DNA from: Dehalococcoidales bacterium
Lineage (GTDB): Bacteria > Chloroflexota > Dehalococcoidia > Dehalococcoidales > UBA2162
DNA length: 8,258 nt
Assembly (NCBI GenBank): GCA_030648675.1
Contig: JAUSGV010000070.1
Location: 1 to 8,258 of the forward strand
Reading direction: 5' to 3'
Shown one piece after another: positions 1-7,700 of the stretch (its first letter is position 1; each line of letters starts with the position of its first letter). The notes below the pieces were generated by a model. It was given only the letters and a program-made list of their open reading frames with translations. It was not told the DNA's origin and made no database searches. The translations under genes were made by a program, and so were the position numbers.

Positions 1-510
1 CAGTATGCCCGGAGCTTGATCGAAGCCTCTCTCGACCCGCTGGTCACTATCAGCCCGGATGGTAAAATTACAGACGTAAATGAGGCCACCATCAAGGTCA
101 CCGGCGTCTACCGGGACAAGCTCATCGGGACCGACTTTGCCAACTACTTCACTGAGCCGGAAAAAGCCCGGGAAGGCTACCAGCAGGTGTGGGCGAAAGG
201 CTACGTTACCGACTATCCCCTCACCATCCGTCACCGCGATGGCAAACAGACAGACGTGCTGTATAACGCTTCAGTGTATCGGGATGTCAACGACAATGTT
301 ATCGGCGTCTTCGCTGCTGCCCGTGACATTACCGCCCTGAGAAAAGCTGAAGCCCAGGTGGCCGAGCAGCGCACCAAGGAACTGGAAAGGCTGGCCGAAC
401 TGGAACGCTTCCAGAAGCTGACTGTAGGCCGGGAGTTGAAGATGATAGAGCTGAAGAAGGAAATCGAGGAGCTGCGCAGAAAGGCGGGCGTGGTTAATGT
501 CAACGGCTGA
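1..510 (+). CDS. PAS-domain sensory protein, 3' part only
   Basis: The reading frame is open from the first base and ends at TGA 508-510, so the true start lies upstream of the window. The visible 169 residues begin with a PAS/S-box domain (about residues 4-115). Typical features are the LDPLVTISPDGKITDVN strand-turn-strand and the closing FAAARDITALRKAEAQV. A charged alpha-helical tail follows, rich in Glu, Lys, Arg and Leu and ending in LTVGRELKMIELKKEI-type sequence, which probably forms a coiled coil. No kinase core is present in this frame. PAS domains sense ligands, redox state or light, or mediate dimerisation; the signal here cannot be read from sequence. The next gene's ATG (497) lies inside this gene's end with a 14-base overlap, so the two are probably translationally coupled. 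The PAS protein is likely the input component for the downstream kinase, which is inference. No lesion is visible in this part. Confidence 0.85.
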   Translation, partial: QYARSLIEASLDPLVTISPDGKITDVNEATIKVTGVYRDKLIGTDFANYFTEPEKAREGYQQVWAKGYVTDYPLTIRHRDGKQTDVLYNASVYRDVNDNVIGVFAAARDITALRKAEAQVAEQRTKELERLAELERFQKLTVGRELKMIELKKEIEELRRKAGVVNVNG

Positions 511-1626
511 ACCGGAGAGAGCGGCCGAGCCAGCCGGCGAAAGAACCGAATCGGCCCACAATATTCAGCTCGCCACGCTGAACATTCTCTAAGATTTCAA
601 CGTCGAGAAAGAGCGGCTCGAGGATGCCCAACGGGCAGTGCTCAACATGCTCGATGACTTCAATGCCGAGAAAAGCGGTTTGGAGCGAACACAGAGAGCC
701 ACACTGAACATCCTCGAAGACTTTAACTCCGAGAAGAAGCGCTTGGAAGAAACCCAGTACGCTGTTTTGAATATCCTGGACGATTTCACCGGTGAGAGGG
801 CACAACTCGAAGAAACACAGAAGGCGACCCTCAACATCCTCGAGGACTTTAATAAAGAAAAGAGCCAGCTAGAGGAGACCCAGCGGGCGGTGCTGAATAT
901 TCTAGATGATTTGAACACTTCCAACGACGAGCTGAAAGGGGCCAGCGAGATTCTCGAGGTCCGGGTTCAGGAACGAACCGCTGAGCTTACAACATCACTT
1001 CGAGAAAAAGAGGTGCTGCTCAGGGAGGTCCACCACCGTGTCAAAAACAACCTCCAGATTATCCACAGTATGCTGAACCTGCAATTACCTTATCTCGAAG
1101 ATGAACGGTCTATCGTGACTTTCAAAGAGAGCCAGAACCGGGTTTTCACCATGGCCCTATCCATGAAAAACTTTACCAGTCAGAGTCATTGGCGACGGTC
1201 GACCTGGCGGAGTACCTGCAAAGTCTTATCACCAACCTTTTTCTCACTTATGGAGCGAGCGAAGGGAAAGTAATACCCATGGTACGTGTCGACAACTCGA
1301 CGCTCGATGTCGATAAGGTAATCCCCTGTGCACTTATTGTTAATGAGCTTGTCTCGAATTCGCTGAAGTACGCTTTTCCGGCGAGGCGTAACGGAGGCAC
1401 CGCCGAAATCCGCGTTAACCTGCGCAGTGACGGAGAGAACCGGTTCATCCTGACCGTAAGCGATAATGGCATAGGACTGCCCGAGAGCTTTAATATAGAA
1501 AACTGTCCGACGCTGGGGCTGAAACTGGTAAACGTGTTGACGAAGCAGCTTGGCGGCAGTCTTTCTATCTCCAGGGAAGGGGGCACCAAATTTACTATCG
1601 CTTTTTCGGGTGGTATAACTAAGTAG
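497..1626 (+). pseudogene. HisKA_2-type sensor histidine kinase with 21-residue coiled-coil repeats, broken by a stop and a frameshift
   Basis: If repaired this gene would encode about 376 residues. It starts at ATG 497 (no strong ribosome site; coupled to the PAS gene). After a polar leader come six 21-residue repeats (residues 25-150), then a HisKA_2 H-box REVHHRVKNNLQ (His-His at about 179-180), and a GHKL ATPase domain with N-box IVNELVSNSLKYAFP, G1 VSDNGIGLP and a G2-like TLGLKLVN segment. Two lesions break it. TAA at 590-592 stands where the other repeats have Glu or Asp codons. One base is missing at about 1157-1158: frame +2 ends sensibly in FTMAL, and frame +1 resumes at 1159 with IHEKLYQSESLATVDLAEYL, the expected continuation. 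The H-box and the ATPase domain are therefore in different frames and no full-length kinase can be made. Restarting at GTG 638 lacks a ribosome site. Family knowledge: such kinases autophosphorylate and pass phosphate to a receiver, here plausibly the next gene's. Sequencing error is the alternative to decay. Confidence 0.8.
569..946 (+). repeat. Six tandem 63-bp repeats encoding 21-residue coiled-coil units
   Basis: Units begin at 569, 632, 695, 758, 821 and 884. Each encodes a version of ATLNILEDFN...EK..LEETQ. Twenty-one residues equal exactly three heptads. Putting core positions at residues 3, 7, 10, 14, 17 and 21 gives Thr/Val, Leu, Phe, usually Lys, Leu and Gln, which is consistent with a continuous parallel coiled coil leading into the kinase H-box. 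Odd units read ATLNILED and even units AVLN(I/M)LDD, so the true period is 42 residues (126 bp). The DNA copies differ mainly at synonymous positions, so the repeats are old and were held by protein-level selection. The last unit is degraded after its first half. The first unit contains the premature stop. Confidence 0.85.
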
Positions 1627-1630
1627 CTGT

Positions 1631-1635
1631 GGAGG
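1631..1635 (+). promoter_or_regulatory. Shine-Dalgarno GGAGG deciding the GTG 1641 start
   Basis: GGAGG lies five bases before GTG 1641 and inside an alternative in-frame start at GTG 1629. Spacing favours 1641, giving the N-terminus MSQAKILIVEDE, with the receiver strand beginning immediately as is usual for the family. Confidence 0.75.
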
Positions 1636-1640
1636 TAACC

Positions 1641-3090
1641 GTGTCCCAAGCAAAAATATTGATTGTCGAAGATGAGGCTATCGCCGCACTCGACCTGCAA
1701 AGCAGGCTGGCCGCTCTGGGCTACCCTACCCCGGATATCGCCTACTCCGGCGAAGAAGCTGTAAAAAAAGTAATGCAACAGCCTCCTGACCTTATCCTGA
1801 TGGATATTATGCTGCCCGGACATCGACGGTGTTGAGGCTGCCGAGCAGATACACGCCCGATTCGATATTCCCATTATATATATTACTGCCTATACTGATG
1901 AAGATACGGTGCAGCGCGCTAAGATGACACAGCCTTACGGCTACATCGTCAAGCCGTTTAATGAGAGGGAAGTCAGGGTAGCCGTGGATATGGCCCTCTA
2001 CAAGCACCAGATGGAGAGAAAACTAAAAGAGAGTGAGGAGTGGTTTTCAACCACTTTGAACAGTATCGGAGATGCTGTTATTGCCGTCGATAGAAATAGC
2101 CTGGTAACCTTTATGAACCCGGTTGCCGAGCAACTCACCGGTTGGCCGCATCAGGAAGCGGTTAACCGGACACTGGCCGAGGTATTTCAAATAGTAAACC
2201 GGGATACACGGCGTACCGCCGAGAACCCGGTCACAAGAGTGTTTCGTGAAGGGAACGTTATAGGACTGGCAAATCACACGATACTTATCGCCAGGGATGG
2301 CAGGGAAATTTCGATAGATGACAGTGCCGCTCCCATCAAGGATAATGGGGGAAACATCTTCGGCGTTGTGCTGGTATTTCGAGACGTTACCGACCGGGGA
2401 AAAGCAGATAAATTAAAGGACGATTTCATCGGCATGATCTCTCACGAGTTGCGCACGCCCCTTACAGTGGTATTAGGCGCGGTTTTAACCGCCCTGTCCG
2501 AAGGAATAACAATCGAACAAACGCAGGAGTTACTTAAAGACGCGGCATCAAGCGCCGATTCCATGTCTCACCTGATCGACAATCTGATCGAGCTAACCCG
2601 GTACCAGGCGAACCGACTGTCGCTAAGCACGGAAAGTCTTGATATTGACTCCGTCGTCAAGCAAGTGGTCGAACATGAAAAACCGCATCTTAATTCTCAT
2701 CGGATATCCCTTGACATTCCGGAAAAATTGCCCCCGGTAAAAGGCGACCGGGTAAGGCTGGAGCAAATACTTCGTAACCTCCTGGATAATGCTGCCAAAT
2801 ACTCTGCCGATAATACTGAAATCCGGGTTTCCGTTAAAGAAAAAAAACCTTACATAATGGTAGGTGTAAGCGACCAGGGGAAAGGCATTTCTGCTGACGA
2901 GCAGAAGAAACTATTTCAGCCATTCGAGCGGCTCGGCCATTCATCGACCACATCACGTGGACTTGGACTGGGGTTAGTGGTCTGCAAACACCTGACAGAA
3001 GCTCAAGGTGGAAGAATCTGGGTAGAGTCGAAGCCTGGAAAAGGGTCCACTTTCTGGTTCACTTTGCCGCTATCTAAAACTTCTGCTTAG
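1641..3090 (+). pseudogene. Receiver-PAS-histidine kinase hybrid, frameshifted inside the receiver domain
   Basis: If repaired this encodes about 483 residues. Order: a CheY-like receiver (1 to about 120; acidic ED pair near residue 10, phospho-acceptor Asp at about 55 in LILMDIML, and later ITAYTDED and VKPF with the conserved Lys), a PAS domain (about 132-245), a HisKA dimerisation helix with MISHELRTPL (His at about 269), and an HATPase_c domain with N-box LRNLLDNAAKYS, G1 SDQGKGIS and G2 RGLGLGL. The upstream frame reads LPG then HRRC and stop at 1833-1835. From 1819-1822 another frame reads DIDGVEAAEQIHARF and stays open to TAG 3088-3090. The receiver family usually has a G-D-x-D-G pattern here, so loss of two bases (GGAGAC to GGAC, a slippage of a GA repeat) best explains it; one inserted base is equally allowed by frame. 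The stop 1624-1626 of the preceding kinase lies 14 bases upstream, so both were one operon. No cytoplasmic exit or membrane segment is visible; it looks cytosolic. Confidence 0.8.
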
Positions 3091-3098
3091 CAATATTT

Positions 3099-5018
3099 TT
3101 ATCCAGCAACATCGGCGATAGTCGTCTCAAACTGGCTGTTGTAGAGCGACGCGTAATAGCCGTTCGCTTGAAGAAGTTGCTGGTGACTACCCTGCTCCAC
3201 GATCTCGCCGTCCCTCATGACGAGGATGACATCGGCGTTGCGTATCGTCGACAGCCGGTGGGCGATGATGAATGTAGTCCGGCTTTGCATCAGGTTTTCC
3301 ATCGCTTTCTGGATCAATACCTCGGTCCTGGTATCGACGGAACTGGTCGCTTCATCCAGGATCAAAACCCTCGGATCGGCCAGAATCGCCCGGGCGATCG
3401 TCAGAAGCTGCTTCTGCCCTTGCGAAATATTGTTCGATTCTTCATTGATCACCATGTCGTAGCCGCCCGGCAGCGTATGGACGAAATGGTCGACGTACGC
3501 CGTTTTGGCAGCGTTATAAATATCGTCATCGGTCGCCTTCAGGTTTCCGTAGCGGATATTGTCTTTAATAGTTCCGTTGAACAGCCAGGTATCCTGCAAA
3601 ACCATGCCGAAGGACGAGCGGTAGTCCTGCCGTTTCATGTCTCTGATATCGACACCGTCTACCAGTATTGCCCCGCTGTTCACGTCATAGAAACGCATCA
3701 GCAGCTTTACCATCGTCGTTTTGCCCGCCCCGGTCGGTCCGACAATAGCGACCTTTTGACCGGGCTTGATTTCCGCGCTGAAGTTATTGATGGTAATCTT
3801 TCCCGGTTCGTAGCCAAAGGAAACGTTCTTGAAGGTGACCGCACCCGAAACCTTTTCCAGCACGACCGGTTTGGCGGCGTCCGGTATATCTTCTTCACTG
3901 CGGAGAAACTCAAATACACGCTCTGCTGCGGCAGCGGTGGACTGCAGGATGTTAACCATGTTGGCGACCTGCGCCAGCGGCTGGGTAAACGACCGCGTGT
4001 ACTGGATGAAACTGACGATGCCGCCGACGTTCATAGACCCGCGGATAACGAGGTAGCCGCCCAGGACGCAGACGATCACGTAGCTCAGGTTGCCGATGAA
4101 CATCATCACGGGCATCATGATCCCCGAAAGGAATTGCGCTTTCCAGGACACTTTGTAAAGCTCTTCGTTAAGGCTGTCGAACTTCCGGATGGACTTCTCC
4201 TCGCCGTTAAACGCCTTCATGACGCTATGTCCGCCGTACATTTCCTCAACGTGCCCGCTGATGTGCCCCAGGTAGTCTTGCTGCCCGCGGAAATATTTTT
4301 GCGACCGGCCGACGATACCCATAATGAGCACCATCGAAGCCGGAACAACCAGCATGGAAACCAGCGCGAGCAGCCAGTTAATGGTGAACATCATTATCAA
4401 AACGCCGATAATGGTCGTGACCGACGTCACTATCTGGAACATGCTCTGGTTGAGCGTATTGGATATCAAATCGATGTCATTGGTAACGTGGCTCAACACC
4501 TCGCCGTAAGGCTTGGCGTCGAAGTGTTTCATGGGTAAGCGGTCGATCTTTTCCGCTATCTTTTTCCGCAGGTCGTAGGTTACCTTTATTGAAACGCTGG
4601 TCATGATAAATCCCATAATGTAACTGCAAGCAGTACTTATGAGATAGAGGGCAACCAGTTGCAGCAGAATGTGGCCGATGGCGGTAAAATCGATTCCGCC
4701 GCCCGGCACGCGCGTTATCTTAGCGACTAAACCGTCAAACAACTTTGTGGTGGCGTTGCCCACCAGCTTCGGTCCGATGATAGTAAAAGCCGTGCCGGCA
4801 ACGGCGAGCACAAAGGCAACGATCAAGGAGATACGGTAAGGCTTCAGATACCGGAAAAGGGTAATCATCGTACCACGGAAGTCTTTAGCCTTCTGGCCCG
4901 GCATCCCCATCATGTGCCCGCCCATAGGTCCGCCCATCGGGCCTCTGCCCCCCGGGGCGAAACCTGCCGGGCTCTTATCTTCAGGTCTATTCATCGGCGT
5001 ATTTTTAACTTCGCTCAT
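3099..5018 (-). CDS. ABC exporter half-transporter, canonical-ATPase subunit (639 aa)
   Basis: This is a membrane exporter half-subunit with fused permease and ATPase. A Gly/Met/Pro-rich N-terminal segment (about residues 21-41) precedes a type-I exporter membrane domain with six predicted helices (about 62-350). The nucleotide-binding domain follows, with Walker A GPTGAGKT at 427-434, Q-loop Gln 475, signature ISQGQ at 531-535, Walker B LILDE at 552-556 with catalytic Glu 556, and H-loop His 587. The second Gly of the signature is Gln, the change expected in one partner of an asymmetric heterodimer. The start ATG overlaps the stop of the 741-residue partner by four bases (ATGA), with GAGGAG eight bases upstream, so translation is coupled. 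The pair probably exports lipids, drugs or peptides across the inner membrane; the substrate cannot be deduced. The stop lies eight bases from the stop of the convergent kinase gene. Confidence 0.93.
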   Translation of the reverse strand: MSEVKNTPMNRPEDKSPAGFAPGGRGPMGGPMGGHMMGMPGQKAKDFRGTMITLFRYLKPYRISLIVAFVLAVAGTAFTIIGPKLVGNATTKLFDGLVAKITRVPGGGIDFTAIGHILLQLVALYLISTACSYIMGFIMTSVSIKVTYDLRKKIAEKIDRLPMKHFDAKPYGEVLSHVTNDIDLISNTLNQSMFQIVTSVTTIIGVLIMMFTINWLLALVSMLVVPASMVLIMGIVGRSQKYFRGQQDYLGHISGHVEEMYGGHSVMKAFNGEEKSIRKFDSLNEELYKVSWKAQFLSGIMMPVMMFIGNLSYVIVCVLGGYLVIRGSMNVGGIVSFIQYTRSFTQPLAQVANMVNILQSTAAAAERVFEFLRSEEDIPDAAKPVVLEKVSGAVTFKNVSFGYEPGKITINNFSAEIKPGQKVAIVGPTGAGKTTMVKLLMRFYDVNSGAILVDGVDIRDMKRQDYRSSFGMVLQDTWLFNGTIKDNIRYGNLKATDDDIYNAAKTAYVDHFVHTLPGGYDMVINEESNNISQGQKQLLTIARAILADPRVLILDEATSSVDTRTEVLIQKAMENLMQSRTTFIIAHRLSTIRNADVILVMRDGEIVEQGSHQQLLQANGYYASLYNSQFETTIADVAG

Positions 5019-7240
5019 GACATTAACTCCTCACGAGATAGCTGGGACAAAGCCAGCTCCTGATAGACCTGGCAGTTCTGCATGAGCTCTTTATGCGTCC
5101 CTTTCCCCACCATTCGCCCATTCTCCAAGACGATTATCTGGTCGGCATCCAGTACCGTATTTATTCTCTGGGCTACGATCAGCACCGCGGCGTTGCCGGT
5201 CTCTTTTTTCAACGCTTTTCTCAAAGACGCATCGGTTTTGAAATCGATTGCCGAAAAACTGTCGTCGAAGATATATATCTCCGGCTTTTTTATCAGCGCC
5301 CGGGCGATGGCGAGCCTCTGCTTTTGCCCGCCCGAAACGTTTTTGCCTCCCTGCGATATAGGCGTCGCCAAGCCTTGTTCGCTGGATAAAATGAATTCCG
5401 TCAACTGGGCGGTTTCCACAGCCTGCTTGACCTCGGCTTCGTCGTACGTTTCTTTACCATAGGCAATATTGCTTTCGATGGTACCGGAAAATAGACTGGC
5501 CTTCTGCGGAACGTATCCAATCTTATCCCGCAGGTCGCGCTGGGTTACGTCCCGGATATCGAGTTTGTCGACCAGTATCTTACCTTCCGTGACATCATAA
5601 AAACGGGGCACAAGGTTTATCAGTGTCGATTTGCCGCTCCCTGTGCCGCCAATAATGGCCGTGGTCTGTCCCGGTTTAGCCATGAAGGAAATGTCCTTGA
5701 GCACGTAATCTTCCGCGTCAGGATATTTGAAACCGACGTTCCGGAACTCGACCAGCCCCTTGACGTCCGGGGTGAATTTCATTGGTTTCTCTGGATTGTT
5801 GATATTTGGTTCCGTCTCCAGTACCTCGGCGATCCGCTGTGCCGACACCGTCGCCCGTGGCAGCATCATGAACACGAAGGAAACCATTAAAAAGGCAAAA
5901 ATTATCATTATCGAGTATTGCATGAAGGCCATCATATTGCCGACCTGCATCGCCCCCTTGTCGACCTGATGGGCTCCCACCCAAACGATAAGCAGGACTA
6001 CCCCGTTCATGATCAGCATCATCGCCGGCATCATGAAAACCATAACACGGTTGATGAAAAGGGTTGTCTTCGTCAGATCGACATTCGCTTTTTCGAACCG
6101 GCCTTCTTCGAATTTCTGGGTGTTGAACGCCCGGACCACCATCAAGCCTGTCAACATTTCGCGCGTCACCAGGTTCAACCGGTCGACCTGCTTTTGTATC
6201 GCCCGGAACTTCGGCATGGCAATTACGAATACTACCCCGATCAAAGCCAGCAAGGCCATAACCGCCGCCGCGATGATCCAGGACATCGAAACGTCTTGAC
6301 CGAGAGCTTTGATGATGCCGCCGACACCCATTATCGGCGCATAAAACACGATGCGCAGCAATATTACCAGCAGCAACTGTATTTGCTGGATATCGTTGGT
6401 CGACCGCGTTATCAGCGAAGCCGTGGAGAATTTATCGAACTCCGTGTTGGAGTAATTCTCCACCCGCGTGAATATATTGCGCCGCGTCGTCCTACCGAAT
6501 CCGGCGGCAACCAGCGCCGCCAGGAAACCGACGGCAACAGAGCAGGAAGCGCTGAACAGGGTAAGCAGCAGCATCAACGCTCCCGCCGTTATCATGTAAT
6601 TAATTTGCATCCGGTCGACGTTGATTCCGATAGCCCGGTATTCGCCGGAAACGTAGCTGATATCCGACTGCGTTATCACGCTCGGCGGTAAGCCCGCTAA
6701 ATGGGTGTCCGCATTCTGGCGAATAGCCTCGATCTGAGAGGCAGGCAATTCCGCAAGCACGGCAAACGGGTCGACTCCCGGCGGTAAGGTTTGCCCAGGA
6801 AGCAGGATTTTACCCGCCTCCCCGCTTTCTATGTACGCCGTAATAAGCATCGGTTTGGCAAATATCGCATTCAGTTTTGCGATTTCCGTTTTATCGTCCG
6901 TGGTCAGCCGGTAGAGCGTCCCGTTAGCCAGGCCGGGATACGACGCCGCATACTTATCGTAATCTCCTGCGGACAAAGACGCCTTATCCAGGAGCTGGTA
7001 ATTCTTCATAACGGCGGCTTTATCGCCGGCGCTGACAAAAATTAATATTTTGTCCATTTCGCTGGAGCGTATCGCTTCAGGGGCGGCATTCGTTATGCCG
7101 TTCTGTTGAATGCCTACATTGATGATCCGGGACATGTAGTCCGGCAAAGCCAGGTCGGCGATAGCCGAGCCGAGCAATAAAACGAATATCAAGGCAATAC
7201 TGCCTGCAAAAGGTTTGAGAGATTTGATCAGTTTCAGCAA
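5015..7240 (-). CDS. ABC exporter half-transporter with large extracellular insert and degenerate ATPase site (741 aa)
   Basis: This is the first gene of the exporter pair. Helix 1 (about residues 14-32) is followed by an unusually long hydrophilic segment (about 33-214), predicted to be outside the cell, then helices 2-6 (about 215-460) and the ATPase domain (from about 496). ATPase motifs are Walker A GGTGSGKS at 531-538, Q-loop Gln 579, a canonical signature VSGGQ at 635-639, and Walker B IYIFDD with Asp 660 in place of the catalytic Glu. The H-loop reads VAQR, with Gln 691 instead of His. Paired with the ISQGQ signature of the partner, this makes one degenerate and one canonical ATP site, a known arrangement in heterodimeric exporters. 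BmrCD-type exporters also have a cap domain between helices 1 and 2 of one subunit, though I cannot show homology. The start is TTG, supported by AGGGAG eight bases upstream. The AbrB-like gene lies 149 bases upstream on the same strand. Confidence 0.92.
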   Translation of the reverse strand: MLKLIKSLKPFAGSIALIFVLLLGSAIADLALPDYMSRIINVGIQQNGITNAAPEAIRSSEMDKILIFVSAGDKAAVMKNYQLLDKASLSAGDYDKYAASYPGLANGTLYRLTTDDKTEIAKLNAIFAKPMLITAYIESGEAGKILLPGQTLPPGVDPFAVLAELPASQIEAIRQNADTHLAGLPPSVITQSDISYVSGEYRAIGINVDRMQINYMITAGALMLLLTLFSASCSVAVGFLAALVAAGFGRTTRRNIFTRVENYSNTEFDKFSTASLITRSTNDIQQIQLLLVILLRIVFYAPIMGVGGIIKALGQDVSMSWIIAAAVMALLALIGVVFVIAMPKFRAIQKQVDRLNLVTREMLTGLMVVRAFNTQKFEEGRFEKANVDLTKTTLFINRVMVFMMPAMMLIMNGVVLLIVWVGAHQVDKGAMQVGNMMAFMQYSIMIIFAFLMVSFVFMMLPRATVSAQRIAEVLETEPNINNPEKPMKFTPDVKGLVEFRNVGFKYPDAEDYVLKDISFMAKPGQTTAIIGGTGSGKSTLINLVPRFYDVTEGKILVDKLDIRDVTQRDLRDKIGYVPQKASLFSGTIESNIAYGKETYDEAEVKQAVETAQLTEFILSSEQGLATPISQGGKNVSGGQKQRLAIARALIKKPEIYIFDDSFSAIDFKTDASLRKALKKETGNAAVLIVAQRINTVLDADQIIVLENGRMVGKGTHKELMQNCQVYQELALSQLSREELMS

Positions 7241-7248
7241 GAAATGTT

Positions 7249-7254
7249 CTCCCT
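7249..7254 (-). promoter_or_regulatory. Shine-Dalgarno AGGGAG supporting a TTG start
   Basis: On the minus strand AGGGAG sits eight bases before TTG 7240-7238. No ATG occurs in this frame before residue 36, which is beyond the first membrane helix, so the rare TTG start is required to keep that helix. Confidence 0.7.
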
Positions 7255-7389
7255 AAAATCACCGTCATTATCAGGCACATTAAGGTTTGACACGCGCAGG
7301 CCGGTACAATCAAATTTGTTTATGAAATTGAAATGCGGCACATTCGACTGGACTCGATAGCATGCAACCGATCTTCCGGCCGATGATCC

Positions 7390-7656
7390 CTAATTTTTCT
7401 TTGACTTTGGTGGAGGAAGGTAGTCTTTGACCTGTTTTTCCATGTTCGAAATCCGTTCGCTGGCTTTGCTCAGCATCGACTCGATGGCGTCCGCCTTGAG
7501 CAGCATTACGCCGTGGCCGTGAAAACTACTGAATACCAGCAGCGTGTCGCCGGATTCTAAACCCAGATCTTTGCGGGCGCTGACCGGAATGACAACCTGG
7601 CCGCGCGGGCCAAGAGTCGTCGAGCCAAAACACCGGACCAATTCTCCACTTTTCAT
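7390..7656 (-). CDS. AbrB/MazE/SpoVT-type transcriptional regulator (88 aa)
   Basis: This is a small DNA-binding protein. Residues about 10-52 form a swapped-hairpin AbrB domain: GSTTLGPRGQVVIPVSARKD carries the classic G-x-RGQ-V-x-IP-x-x-R-K signature, followed by LGLESGDTLLVF. A charged helix and a Lys/Pro-rich tail (residues about 55-88) complete it, and the length is normal for the family. The ATG start has GGAGGGG at five-base spacing upstream. Members bind DNA as dimers, often regulating their own promoter; the palindrome over the predicted start site fits that. The exporter genes follow 149 bases downstream on the same strand, and I see no stem with a T-run terminator between them, so co-transcription and control of the exporter are plausible but inferred. 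No toxin gene is adjacent, so a MazE-type antitoxin role is unlikely. Confidence 0.88.
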   Translation of the reverse strand: MKSGELVRCFGSTTLGPRGQVVIPVSARKDLGLESGDTLLVFSSFHGHGVMLLKADAIESMLSKASERISNMEKQVKDYLPPPKSKKN

Positions 7657-7684
7657 ATTGTCCCCTCCCCATCGCTATCTTTTG

Positions 7685-7698
7685 TCATACAAGTATGA
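7685..7698. promoter_or_regulatory. Perfect 14-bp palindrome, candidate operator of the AbrB-like gene
   Basis: TCATACAAGTATGA is a perfect inverted repeat with a 2-base centre. It lies directly downstream of the proposed minus-strand -10 hexamer and spans the predicted transcription start (about 7694). A repressor bound here would block initiation. AbrB/MazE-family proteins often bind near-palindromic A/T-rich sites in their own promoters, so self-regulation is the simplest guess. Confidence 0.5.
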
Positions 7699-7700
7699 AC

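Noticed and set aside
497..510. PAS gene and repeat-kinase gene as one gene split by a frameshift
   Set aside because: The PAS frame ends in a natural-looking helical tail, and the kinase has its own ATG with a polar leader before the first repeat. A short coupled overlap is more economical, though a fusion cannot be fully excluded.
1186..1874. Minus-strand open frames opposite the kinase and receiver genes
   Set aside because: They are shadows of coding sequence that is recognisable on the plus strand once the frameshifts are allowed for.
3168..4538. Long plus-strand open frame of 456 codons opposite the 639-residue ABC gene
   Set aside because: It is fully antisense to a gene with complete ABC motifs, is rich in His, Asp, Arg and Gln as expected for a shadow frame, and shows no recognisable domain.
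5918..6691. Plus-strand open frame of 257 codons opposite the 741-residue ABC gene
   Set aside because: Antisense to the exporter membrane domain, with low-complexity His/Arg/Gln composition and no domain.
7287..7309. TTGACA followed by TCAAAT on the plus strand between the ABC and AbrB genes
   Set aside because: The -10 match is poor and there is no plus-strand gene for it to drive; the AbrB gene runs the other way.
7370..7392. Possible terminator after the AbrB-like gene
   Set aside because: GATC and CCGAT motifs repeat here but form no stable stem followed by a T-run on the minus strand.
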